From assembly GCA_943326825.2 (NCBI GenBank), contig CALPUT020000162.1, positions 1 to 6,186 of the forward strand: a stretch of 6,186 bases of DNA, read 5' to 3'. Origin of the DNA: Chryseobacterium gleum (GTDB taxonomy: Bacteria > Bacteroidota > Bacteroidia > Flavobacteriales_D > Crocinitomicaceae). Positions 1 to 5,672 of this stretch are shown here, piece after piece (positions within the stretch are counted from its first letter, which is position 1; every line of letters begins with the position of its first letter). The position numbers were made by a program, and so were the translations under genes. Below the pieces are notes generated by a model. That model was not told the origin of the DNA. It worked only from the letters and a program-made list of their open reading frames with translations, and did not search any database.

Positions 1-105
1 ATATTTTTCTTTAATCTGACTAATCGTTAAATTACTTTCTGAATACTCTTTTATTACTTGTAATTTAAAACTTTCACTGTAACGTACTATTTGACACTTA
101 TTCAT
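1..105 (-). CDS. IS3-family transposase OrfA, N-terminal fragment (35 codons visible)
   Basis: An open frame starts with ATG at 105 and runs without a stop to base 1. The first residues read MNKCQIVRYSESFKLQVIKE, followed by a segment ending ISQIKEKY. The pattern basic N-terminus, RYSESFKLQV, then a helix leading into I.Q...KY is the beginning of the helix-turn-helix (HTH_Tnp_1/IS3 OrfA type) that binds the element's inverted repeats. In IS3 elements OrfA is normally about 100 residues and is joined to the DDE-domain OrfB by -1 frameshifting. None of that is visible here. The start was chosen because it is the first ATG in frame and puts the arginine/tyrosine-rich start where family members have it. 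Whether the element is intact cannot be judged. Confidence 0.65.
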   Translation of the reverse strand, partial: MNKCQIVRYSESFKLQVIKEYSESNLTISQIKEKY

Positions 106-149
106 AAAATATATTTATTTTAGTGTCTACTTTTTCTCAGGACGATACA
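1..149 (-). mobile_element. End of an insertion sequence, IS3-like (partial, runs off the window)
   Basis: The leftmost 149 bases read on the minus strand as the 5' end of an insertion sequence. A terminus beginning TGTATCGTCCTGAG at base 149 is followed by a short AT-rich leader and then a transposase OrfA start at 105. A TG-starting terminus a few dozen bases before an HTH OrfA is typical of IS3-family elements, whose ends are 5'-TG...CA-3'. The other end, the second ORF and the target-site duplication lie outside the window, so the exact boundary and subgroup are inferred. The border is placed at 149 because the sequence changes there into a 7-bp tandem repeat. Confidence 0.6.
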
Positions 150-150
150 C

Positions 151-178
151 TAATATCTAATATCTAATATCTAATATC
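151..178. repeat. Four tandem copies of the heptamer TAATATC
   Basis: Four perfect consecutive copies of TAATATC occupy 151-157, 158-164, 165-171 and 172-178. They begin two bases outside the proposed insertion-sequence end at 149. A 7-bp unit is not a codon multiple and no reading frame crosses it. It may be a slippage-prone simple repeat, or it may mark the insertion target. The sequence does not show a function. Confidence 0.85.
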
Positions 179-189
179 GTTTTGCATAT

Positions 190-280
190 TTGCGATTGGG
201 AGGTGCCACTAATGCTTGTGAATTTAAAAAGTTTTGAGCTACCACTTAATTCTCTCTGGAGCACGACCTCGGATTAGCAA
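190..280. repeat. Imperfect palindrome able to form a long stem-loop (attC-like or Bacteroidota intergenic repeat)
   Basis: The arm TTGCGATTGGGAGGT (190-204) and the arm ACCTCGGATTAGCAA (266-280) are inverted repeats that match at 11 of 15 positions. An inner pair, GAATT (220-224) with AATTC (248-252), would extend the fold. The arms are clearly richer in G and C than the surroundings, and no open reading frame uses them. A mismatched, extrahelical stem of this kind is what integron attC sites look like, but other intergenic palindromes are also possible. It lies directly downstream of the 767-342 gene. Confidence 0.5.
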
Positions 281-314
281 GAAAGTAAATAAAACTTCTT
301 ATTTTAAATGTGCT

Positions 315-323
315 GTTATGCGC
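315..323 (+). repeat. Boundary motif GTTATGCGC, downstream side of the small exported-protein gene
   Basis: GTTATGCGC stands 18 bases beyond the stop codon of the 767-342 gene. Its inverted counterpart, differing in one of nine positions, lies at 939-947 on the other side of that gene. On the gene's own strand this copy reads GCGCATAAC. That recalls the RYYYAAC half-site found just after the ORF in integron cassettes, though the A in the second Y position is off consensus. Confidence 0.45.
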
Positions 324-341
324 TGATTTTCTTATCGCGGT

Positions 342-767
342 TTACCAGATTAATGACCTTGAAAGCACATATGCTATCAATTGTAATCTGAAGGACGATT
401 CACTTTCTCCATCATACAATGCAACCCAATATAGATCTCTAATTTCATCGTTGGAGTTTGGATGAGGAATGCATATGTATTCAGTTGTTCCGCTTCCCTT
501 TGTGTAGGTCAACATATATGCAACCGTCTTTTTTTGATTTGTTGTCGATTTTACAAGTTTTTTTAATGTTACAATCCTTTCACCAGTTGTAGCTTCATTA
601 ACATCTTCAAGTTCGTAATTTTTCTTCATGTCAAGACCTGATTCAAGTTGTACTTGATAACCTTTGGTTACATAATTATATTCTTCCAAAGTTGTCTGTC
701 CAAAAACTTTAGTTGAAAAAATAATTGTCATAGTAATGATTGCCGTAAGAATATTTATCTTTTTCAT
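342..767 (-). CDS. Small exported protein of unknown function (141 aa)
   Basis: I do not recognise a characterised family. The N-terminus MKKINILTAIITMTIIFSTKVFGQ is a clear Sec signal peptide: two lysines, a hydrophobic core at about residues 5-18, and a probable signal peptidase I cut after VFG (residue 23). There is no lipobox, so the mature protein of about 118 residues should be soluble in the periplasm or secreted. It is charged and contains alternating segments such as TVAYMLTYTKGSGTTEYICI, which suggest beta strands, and a more helical C-terminus (FRLQLIAYVLSRSLIW). The single cysteine excludes an internal disulfide. The ATG at 767 gives the signal peptide directly. It is preceded by AT-rich sequence without a Shine-Dalgarno, as is usual in Bacteroidota. 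The gene stands alone between dnaN and a palindrome, and inverted 9-mers flank it, so it may be a cassette gene. No promoter close to the TAnnTTTG pattern was seen for it. Confidence 0.75.
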   Translation of the reverse strand: MKKINILTAIITMTIIFSTKVFGQTTLEEYNYVTKGYQVQLESGLDMKKNYELEDVNEATTGERIVTLKKLVKSTTNQKKTVAYMLTYTKGSGTTEYICIPHPNSNDEIRDLYWVALYDGESESSFRLQLIAYVLSRSLIW

Positions 768-960
768 TTGATTGATTTTATTTTAAAAATCCTGATAGTT
801 TGGCTTTTCAGTATCGCCCCGTTTTTTTTAGTGGTTTCTAATCTCCACTTTTGTTTGTCTATTTTACAAGATATTTTAAGAACTATCTAAGCTGTTTTTT
901 TGTGGCTCTCTTTTTTGTCTGCTATGAATATTTAACTAGCTCATAACGAAATATCAAAAA
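768..960. other. Intergenic region between dnaN and the small exported-protein gene
   Basis: This 193-bp stretch is AT-rich with several T-runs on the plus strand. It contains the boundary motif at 939-947, only 13 bases after the dnaN stop codon. I find no convincing rho-independent terminator for dnaN. The best inverted pair is GCTA...TAGC around 921-940, which is too weak. I also find no good TAnnTTTG element for the downstream gene. No open reading frame of plausible coding character was seen. Confidence 0.5.
939..947 (-). repeat. Boundary motif GTTATGAGC between dnaN and the small exported-protein gene
   Basis: Read on the minus strand, 947-939 is GTTATGAGC. It matches GTTATGCGC (315-323, plus strand) at eight of nine positions, in inverted orientation. 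It sits 13 bases downstream of the dnaN stop. If the small gene is a cassette, this would be the entry boundary, where GTT begins the inserted unit. The motif is short, so chance cannot be excluded. Confidence 0.4.
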
Positions 961-2079
961 TTATCTATTCAACATCACTGGCATCACCAACATTAAAATA
1001 TCTTCATGCTCGTTAGAAGAATTTCCTGGTATTAATAAACCAGCTCTGCTAGGCTCACTCATCACCAATTTAACCTCTGTAGTGTCCATGTTGTTTAACA
1101 TTTCCATTAAGAAACGAGAATTGAAACCAATTTCCATGTCGTCTCCATCATAGTTACATGTTAAACGCTCATTCGCTTCGTTTGAGAAATCTAAATCCTC
1201 AGCAGAAAGAGATAATTCTGAACCAGCTAATTTTAATTTAATTTGATGAGTCGTTTTATTCGCAAAAATAGAAACACGTTTGATTGAACTTAAGAATTGA
1301 GCTCTTTCAATTGTTAATACATTTGGATTTTCTTTTGGAATAACAGCTTCGTAGTTTGGATATTTCCCATCAATTAAACGACAGATCAAAACGATGTCAT
1401 TTAACGTGAAAATTACATTTGAGTCATTGTATTCGATCAAAATTTCTTCGTCACCACGAACATTTGATTTCAATAAGTTCAATGGTTTCTTAGGGAGAAT
1501 AAATGAAGAACTTCCCGTTGCTTGAGAATCTGTTCTTCTGTAACGAACTAATTTGTGAGCATCAGTAGCAACAAATGTAATGTCTTCTGGCGTAAACTGA
1601 CAAAAAACACCGCTCATTACTGGTCTTAAATCATCATTTCCAGTAGCGAATAACGTTTTGTTGATTGCTTTAGAAATAATTTCTCCAGAAATTTTAATTG
1701 TATTGCTGTTTTCTATAGCTGGAGTTTTTGGATATTCTTCACCATTGTAACCAACCATTTTAGATTTACCATTGTCGTAAGCAATCTCTATTCCGAAATT
1801 GTTCATGTCCACAATAAATGTACACGGTTGATCTGGTAAGTTTTTAAGAACTTCAAGTAACAATTTTGCAGGAATAGCAATCTTTCCTCCATCTTTTGAT
1901 TCAACTTCTAACGATGTTCTCATTGTTGTTTCAAGATCTGAAGCAGAAACTGTTAATTGCCCATCTTCAATTTCAAATAAAAAGTTATCTAAAATTGGCA
2001 AGGTATTGCTAGTTGCTAAAACACCTGAAATGCTTTGTAAATGACGTAATAGTGTTGTACTTGAGAGTATGAAATTCAT
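961..2079 (-). CDS. dnaN: DNA polymerase III subunit beta (sliding clamp)
   Basis: This is the ring-shaped processivity clamp that tethers DNA polymerase III to DNA and serves as docking platform for other replication and repair proteins in the cytoplasm. At 372 residues it has the normal length for the family, with three topologically similar domains at about 1-120, 125-250 and 251-372. Recognisable signatures are the start MNFILSSTTLLRHLQSISGV with TLPILDNFLF (26-35), SASDLE (45-50), LRPVMSGV (151-158), ATDAHKL (171-177, lining the partner-binding cleft), DGKYPNYEAVIPKE (237-250), FNSRFLMEML (319-328), and the C-terminal MLVMPVMLNR. The last segment corresponds to the C-terminal VMPMRL of E. 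coli beta, which forms part of the same cleft. The ATG at 2079 gives exactly the conserved N-terminus and is preceded by purine-rich AAGAAAGAAG. It has its own promoter at 2108-2115. It is not next to dnaA here. Nothing appears damaged. Confidence 0.98.
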   Translation of the reverse strand: MNFILSSTTLLRHLQSISGVLATSNTLPILDNFLFEIEDGQLTVSASDLETTMRTSLEVESKDGGKIAIPAKLLLEVLKNLPDQPCTFIVDMNNFGIEIAYDNGKSKMVGYNGEEYPKTPAIENSNTIKISGEIISKAINKTLFATGNDDLRPVMSGVFCQFTPEDITFVATDAHKLVRYRRTDSQATGSSSFILPKKPLNLLKSNVRGDEEILIEYNDSNVIFTLNDIVLICRLIDGKYPNYEAVIPKENPNVLTIERAQFLSSIKRVSIFANKTTHQIKLKLAGSELSLSAEDLDFSNEANERLTCNYDGDDMEIGFNSRFLMEMLNNMDTTEVKLVMSEPSRAGLLIPGNSSNEHEDILMLVMPVMLNR

Positions 2080-2107
2080 CTTCTTTCTTAAATTTATATT
2101 CGATAAA

Positions 2108-2115
2108 CAAATATA
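2108..2115 (-). promoter_or_regulatory. dnaN promoter, Bacteroidota-type -7 element TATATTTG
   Basis: On the minus strand 2115-2108 reads TATATTTG, an exact match to the Bacteroidota sigma-A -7 consensus TAnnTTTG, and lies 28 bases before the dnaN start codon. Transcription would begin near 2100 and leave a leader of roughly 20 nt. The expected -33 TTG about 19-21 bases upstream is only poorly matched (TTTCTGTTA region), so the call rests mainly on the -7 element and its position. Confidence 0.6.
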
Positions 2116-2153
2116 GATACAATTATTTATTGAATAACAGAAATAATTATAGT

Positions 2154-2182
2154 TTCATTCACAATTGTTTGTTCATTCACAA
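2154..2182. repeat. Pair of direct repeats TTGTGAATGAA upstream of the dnaN promoter
   Basis: Plus-strand TTCATTCACAA occurs at 2154-2164 and again at 2172-2182, with start-to-start spacing of 18 bp. The palindrome ACAATTGT (2161-2168) lies across the first copy and the spacer. The second copy also sits inside the inverted repeat TGTTTG (2166-2171) / CAAACA (2180-2185). The pair lies about 40-75 bp upstream of the dnaN -7 element, a position suited to a regulator-binding site. No known operator was recognised. Confidence 0.5.
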
Positions 2183-2242
2183 ACATTAAAAGACTCGTGC
2201 TTAAATGAAATTAAATAATGGATTAAGTTGCCACAAAAACAG

Positions 2243-4297
2243 TTATAGTTTTAGTCTTAATTGGAATGTTAAGTCGCTTTTTAGATTTCCTAAAATTGAT
2301 TCATTTCCACTACCGATTTCATTTTGATTGACATAAACTGTTTTTCCATATCGAATCCATAAATCAAAACGACGTAAAAAGGTGGTTCGAATCAAAATGT
2401 AAAATTTTGAACCTTTGTTGTAATATGCTGGAATAGAAAATACATTTTGAGCATTCGATTCATAACTGTAGATTCGAGTATCATAGCTATCTGTTTGAAA
2501 TAAAGCGTATCGAAAAATTAAATCAAATGGTAAGTTTTTCGGTTTAAACAATAAATCTTGAGTCATTAATGAGCCCGTTTCAACAGTCTTTGATTTTCCT
2601 TCTAATGAAACATATTCAATTCTACTTTTTAATGTTATGTTTTCTGAAACTTGATAATTCAAATTTAATCGGATATTGCGTTGAATATTATCATCTAGGT
2701 TTGAAATAGAACCATCGGAGTAACGACTATTTTTCTGATGGTTTTGTTCTCTTATTCGACCATAAATCTCTAACTTTTTTGAAGGTTTGTAAGTTATTTG
2801 AGAAAATAAATCGTGACCTACTGAAGGAGCATCCACTTGATACTTTAACCATGGAGAAGAAAATAAATCAGTATATGAATTGATAAACCAATTAGAATTC
2901 AATTTGATTTTAGCTCCAATATAAATTCCTTTCTCGTTTTGAGTTTTTGTGACATCAGCAAAAGCATTGGAATAGAAACTTTGATAATTCTTGCCATAAT
3001 TCCTATAAACAAGGGAGAAACTTGCTCTAGAATCTATCGCTATTAATACTCCATGAAGTTGAGCGATTCCATTTGAAAAGGAGTTATGCGCTAGTTCTCC
3101 AAAGAAATTTAAATTTTTTATCGCCCAATTGTAATCGGCACTGATATTAATCATTTCTTTTCCTCGGAAATCAAATTGATTATAGGTTTGGAAATCTTTG
3201 GAATAGACTTTGTCATAACCCTGATAAATAGTATTCAATCCAATTTTGAAATTTCTGTTTTTGTAGCTCAAAGAAGAACCTGCTATTTTTTCAATAGCAG
3301 CATTTTTGCGATCGATTTCTGAAGTGGTTCTGTGTAAACCTGTTGCTTGAATTGAACTGTAAAAACTAAAATTAGATATTGAATCAGTTTGAATGGTAGC
3401 GTCCATTTTTTTTATAGAACCGAAATTCGTCCAAGTGAAATTTTTATAACCTAAGTCAAATGCGAATCCTCTTAAAAATCGGTTTTCATCAGCTGAAGTA
3501 TACGGTTTGAATGAATTTGCTGTTTTCTTTATGTTGGTCACATCTGCTGTTTTACCAAAAGCATAATTGGTCCAAATCAATAAACCTTGTCCCAAACCGA
3601 TATGATAGTCACCTATAACAATTCCTTTTAAATATTTCCCACCTCTATAATATGCATGTGCTGAATAAAAATCAAATCCTTGTCTGTTTACTCCTTGAAA
3701 AAATGGTTCGCCCGGATCTTTATCTGCGGTGAAACCTAAACTTAAATTTGTTCGATAAGAATACCTCAATCGTGTATAATAATGGTTCGCATTTCCTTGA
3801 TAATTCCCATTAGAAACTGAATCGAGATAACCTTGTTTCTTTTCAGGAATGAGTTGATAACGATTGTATATTTCAAAATTCCCATACTTTAAAATTTCTT
3901 TAAAGTTCAAATTAACTTGTTCAATTTTTTCATCTACTGTCACAAAAGGAAGGATCAATTGGATGGTTGTTTGATCCCAATATTTTAATGATTGCAGCTC
4001 GTAAATGGTGATTAATTTGCCATTTTTCTTTATGTGTAATAATAAATCTTGCACCTGAAATTGAGTTAATATTCCAAGTTCATTTAATTCATCTTCAGTT
4101 GTTTGGTTTAAGTTTATTGGGTGTTCAAAATAATAATTCAAAGCGTCCATTGTTGCTGTAAGGTCAATATCTTCATTTTCGTTCTGTTCAGCTAAAAATT
4201 CTATCCGTTGTTGGATGATTTCAGACTTTTCTTGACCATAAATTAAATTGAATGCAGCAAAAAAAAGAATGAATGCGATTAGATTAATTACTTTCAT
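2243..4297 (-). CDS. Outer-membrane beta-barrel protein with N-terminal helix-hairpin-helix domain (684 aa)
   Basis: The protein starts with a Sec signal peptide, MKVINLIAFILFFAAFNLIYG, with a likely cut after G21. A short helical region follows, and then at about residues 44-119 a paired helix-hairpin-helix module of the ComEA/T2SS-K type: PINLNQTTEDELNELGILT, then an NGKLITIYELQSL segment, then IQLILPFV. From about residue 130 to the end, aromatic and alternating hydrophobic/polar strands dominate (for example YYTRLRYSYRTNLSLGF), with glycine/asparagine turns. The protein ends in the strand-like LTFQLRLKL, as expected of a large outer-membrane barrel. Helix-hairpin-helix proteins of this length with a barrel are common in Bacteroidota but functionally uncharacterised. 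The HHH part would face the periplasm, where such modules bind DNA non-specifically or mediate protein contacts. Which applies here is unknown. Its start overlaps the preceding gene by 14 bp, so translational coupling is likely. The ATG at 4297 gives the signal peptide directly. Confidence 0.8.
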   Translation of the reverse strand: MKVINLIAFILFFAAFNLIYGQEKSEIIQQRIEFLAEQNENEDIDLTATMDALNYYFEHPINLNQTTEDELNELGILTQFQVQDLLLHIKKNGKLITIYELQSLKYWDQTTIQLILPFVTVDEKIEQVNLNFKEILKYGNFEIYNRYQLIPEKKQGYLDSVSNGNYQGNANHYYTRLRYSYRTNLSLGFTADKDPGEPFFQGVNRQGFDFYSAHAYYRGGKYLKGIVIGDYHIGLGQGLLIWTNYAFGKTADVTNIKKTANSFKPYTSADENRFLRGFAFDLGYKNFTWTNFGSIKKMDATIQTDSISNFSFYSSIQATGLHRTTSEIDRKNAAIEKIAGSSLSYKNRNFKIGLNTIYQGYDKVYSKDFQTYNQFDFRGKEMINISADYNWAIKNLNFFGELAHNSFSNGIAQLHGVLIAIDSRASFSLVYRNYGKNYQSFYSNAFADVTKTQNEKGIYIGAKIKLNSNWFINSYTDLFSSPWLKYQVDAPSVGHDLFSQITYKPSKKLEIYGRIREQNHQKNSRYSDGSISNLDDNIQRNIRLNLNYQVSENITLKSRIEYVSLEGKSKTVETGSLMTQDLLFKPKNLPFDLIFRYALFQTDSYDTRIYSYESNAQNVFSIPAYYNKGSKFYILIRTTFLRRFDLWIRYGKTVYVNQNEIGSGNESILGNLKSDLTFQLRLKL

Positions 4298-5117
4298 TTT
4301 GCTTTTTGTTCAATTCGAAATTCAATGTAAATGATGGACACCATCCTAAAATTTGTTGGTATGAACTGCCTAAATTCAAATCTATTTTTTTGAAATGATA
4401 ACCAAATCCAAAACAAATTAAAAGTGGTTGTGTTGAAATTCCTCCTCGGAAAAATAACTTCTCTTTTGAGTTGTATTCGAAAGCTGTTTTGAATTGAATT
4501 TTATGAAGAATAGATTTATCAGCCTGAAGGAAAAGTTGAACACTCTTCGAAATTTTATAAGCAGTTCCTAATCTCATAACGGTTGAAAATTGTTCATTTT
4601 GAAAGCTTGCTAATTTTGAATTAGAAATATTAAACGCACTAAAACCGATAGACCAGTTTTCATTAATAAAAGCATGTAATCCAAGTTCAGCAGTAACGGA
4701 ATTTTTAGAACCATAATAAGAGGGGAGTCGAATTCCGAGCGAATTCAATTGAACACCAGCGGCTAAGAATTCTGTTAATTTTAGACTATATCCAACTCCT
4801 GCTCGATACGTTTTTAAATTATCACTCCCATAAAATTGCCCGCCAATTGAAATAACACCTATTTTTGTTGGAGAAGCAAAGCTAAATCCTTGAAATTGAG
4901 TTTCTTTTAGCAAGTAACGATTTTGGTAAGATATACCGAAAGAGATCTTTTTTAAATTTCCAAGTGCACCTGGGTTGTTGTGGTAAGCCCAAACATCTGA
5001 AATGGAAACAGAGGAATTCGCTAATGAATTTGAACGTGTTCCCATAGGTTGCCAGTTTTGAGCGAATAAAGGCAATTGAAGTATGAGAAATAGGATGGAG
5101 ATAATATTTGTTTTCAT
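4284..5117 (-). CDS. PorQ-like / PorV-type outer-membrane beta-barrel protein (277 aa)
   Basis: A signal peptide (MKTNIISILFLILQLPLFA, cut probably after A19) is followed by GTRSNSLANSSVSISDVWAYHNNPGAL (about residues 26-52). This resembles the N-terminal stretch ending in NNPAGL in FadL-related and PorV/PorQ-type barrel proteins of Bacteroidota. The rest is an array of amphipathic strands with glycine-rich turns, for example RYLLKETQFQGFSFASP, GVISIGGQFYGSDNL and RAGVGYSLKL, consistent with an outer-membrane barrel of about 12-14 strands. Related proteins include type IX secretion components and lipid transporters, but nothing in the sequence assigns either job here, so no gene symbol is given. 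It is the middle gene of the operon, 11 bp after the lipoprotein gene and overlapping the HHH-barrel gene by 14 bp. This suggests that the two barrels are made together and perhaps work together. The start at 5117 is supported by the signal peptide. Confidence 0.75.
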   Translation of the reverse strand: MKTNIISILFLILQLPLFAQNWQPMGTRSNSLANSSVSISDVWAYHNNPGALGNLKKISFGISYQNRYLLKETQFQGFSFASPTKIGVISIGGQFYGSDNLKTYRAGVGYSLKLTEFLAAGVQLNSLGIRLPSYYGSKNSVTAELGLHAFINENWSIGFSAFNISNSKLASFQNEQFSTVMRLGTAYKISKSVQLFLQADKSILHKIQFKTAFEYNSKEKLFFRGGISTQPLLICFGFGYHFKKIDLNLGSSYQQILGWCPSFTLNFELNKKQNESN

Positions 5118-5128
5118 AAATTAATTCA

Positions 5129-5590
5129 TTACTGAATGAGTCGCTTCAGTTTTTTACATGTTTGAGGGTTTAAATAATCTTTTTCACCTATAAAGAACCA
5201 GGATTTCCCTTCGTTATCTGAGATTGCATAAAGGTACACTTTTGTTTTTTCGGAAGATGTATATTCGTTTTGATAACAATCCAATTGATATTTGATTTGG
5301 ATGGTTTTATTTTCTTTTTTGGTTAGAATTATAAACGGATTATCATAGTGTTTCAATTCAGTTGTATCTGTTTTTAGTTTCACTTTTTCTTTTAAAGTAT
5401 CTATTCCACTTGTTTTCCACTCTCGAATTAATTCAGGGTAAATAAGTGATGAATATTCTAGAATTGAACCAGAATTTTTAGCGTTTAAATAGTTTGAAAG
5501 CGATTTGTTTAATTGACGTTCCTGTTCAGAATTTAAAGAACAAGCCAATAAAAGGCAGCTGATAGAAAGGAAGAAAAGCCATTTATACAT
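5129..5590 (-). CDS. Small lipoprotein of unknown function (153 aa)
   Basis: The N-terminus MYKWLFFLSISCLLLAC contains a lipobox, LLAC, with the lipidated cysteine at residue 17, so the mature protein is membrane-anchored. The residue after the cysteine is serine rather than aspartate, which in the E. coli rule would favour the outer membrane. No clear Bacteroidota surface-export signal is visible, so the periplasmic face is the safer guess. The mature part has an initial helix (SEQERQLNKSLSNYLNAKNSGS, about 21-42) and later strands such as IQIKYQLDCY and KVYLYAISDNEGKSWFFIG. This layout is compatible with a small NTF2-like alpha/beta fold, but I cannot assign a family. Cys105 and Cys145 could form a disulfide. 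It is the first gene of the envelope operon, 80 bp after the metZ stop with a terminator between them. I see no confident promoter in 5591-5633. Confidence 0.75.
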   Translation of the reverse strand: MYKWLFFLSISCLLLACSLNSEQERQLNKSLSNYLNAKNSGSILEYSSLIYPELIREWKTSGIDTLKEKVKLKTDTTELKHYDNPFIILTKKENKTIQIKYQLDCYQNEYTSSEKTKVYLYAISDNEGKSWFFIGEKDYLNPQTCKKLKRLIQ

Positions 5591-5633
5591 GGGTTAAAAA
5601 TAATATTTTTTGAAATAACAACACGTATTAATC

Positions 5634-5672
5634 AAAAAAAACTCCTCTTCAAACTGAAGAGGAGTTTTTTTT
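5634..5672. terminator. Strong symmetric (bidirectional-looking) stem-loop terminator after metZ
   Basis: The arms ACTCCTCTTC (5641-5650) and GAAGAGGAGT (5656-5665) pair perfectly around a 5-base loop AAACT. A run of eight A (5634-5641) precedes them and a run of eight T (5665-5672) follows them. On the minus strand this is a classical rho-independent terminator for metZ, and by symmetry it would also stop plus-strand transcripts. The metZ stop codon TAA (5673-5671) lies inside the A-tract of its own terminator. It separates metZ from the envelope operon. Confidence 0.93.

Larger units (their letters stand above)
2080..2242. other. Intergenic region upstream of dnaN
   Basis: These 163 bp separate the envelope operon from dnaN. 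They hold the dnaN promoter (2108-2115) and a pair of 11-bp direct repeats (2154-2182). There is also a weak inverted pair, CTTAA (2200-2204) with TTAAG (2223-2227), after the operon's last gene; it is too short and lacks a U-tract, so it is not called a terminator. I found no DnaA boxes (TTATCCACA) and no ORF. Confidence 0.6.

Noticed and set aside
151..178. CRISPR-like repeat
   Set aside because: The unit is only 7 bp and has no spacers; it is a simple tandem repeat.
315..323. Classical integron attC core site
   Set aside because: GTTATGC does not fit GTTRRRY exactly and no intI is present, so only an attC-like similarity is claimed, not a confirmed attC.
2200..2227. Terminator after the HHH-barrel gene (CTTAA...TTAAG)
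   Set aside because: There are five A/T-rich base pairs around an 18-base loop and no U-tract, so it is not distinguishable from chance.
2080..2242. Replication origin beside dnaN
   Set aside because: The region is AT-rich, but no TTATCCACA-type DnaA boxes are visible, dnaA is absent, and in Bacteroidota dnaN is usually not at the origin.
5591..5633. Promoter of the lipoprotein operon
   Set aside because: Only partial resemblances to TAnnTTTG exist (for example TATTTTTA almost touching the start codon) and none has a TTG at the right distance.
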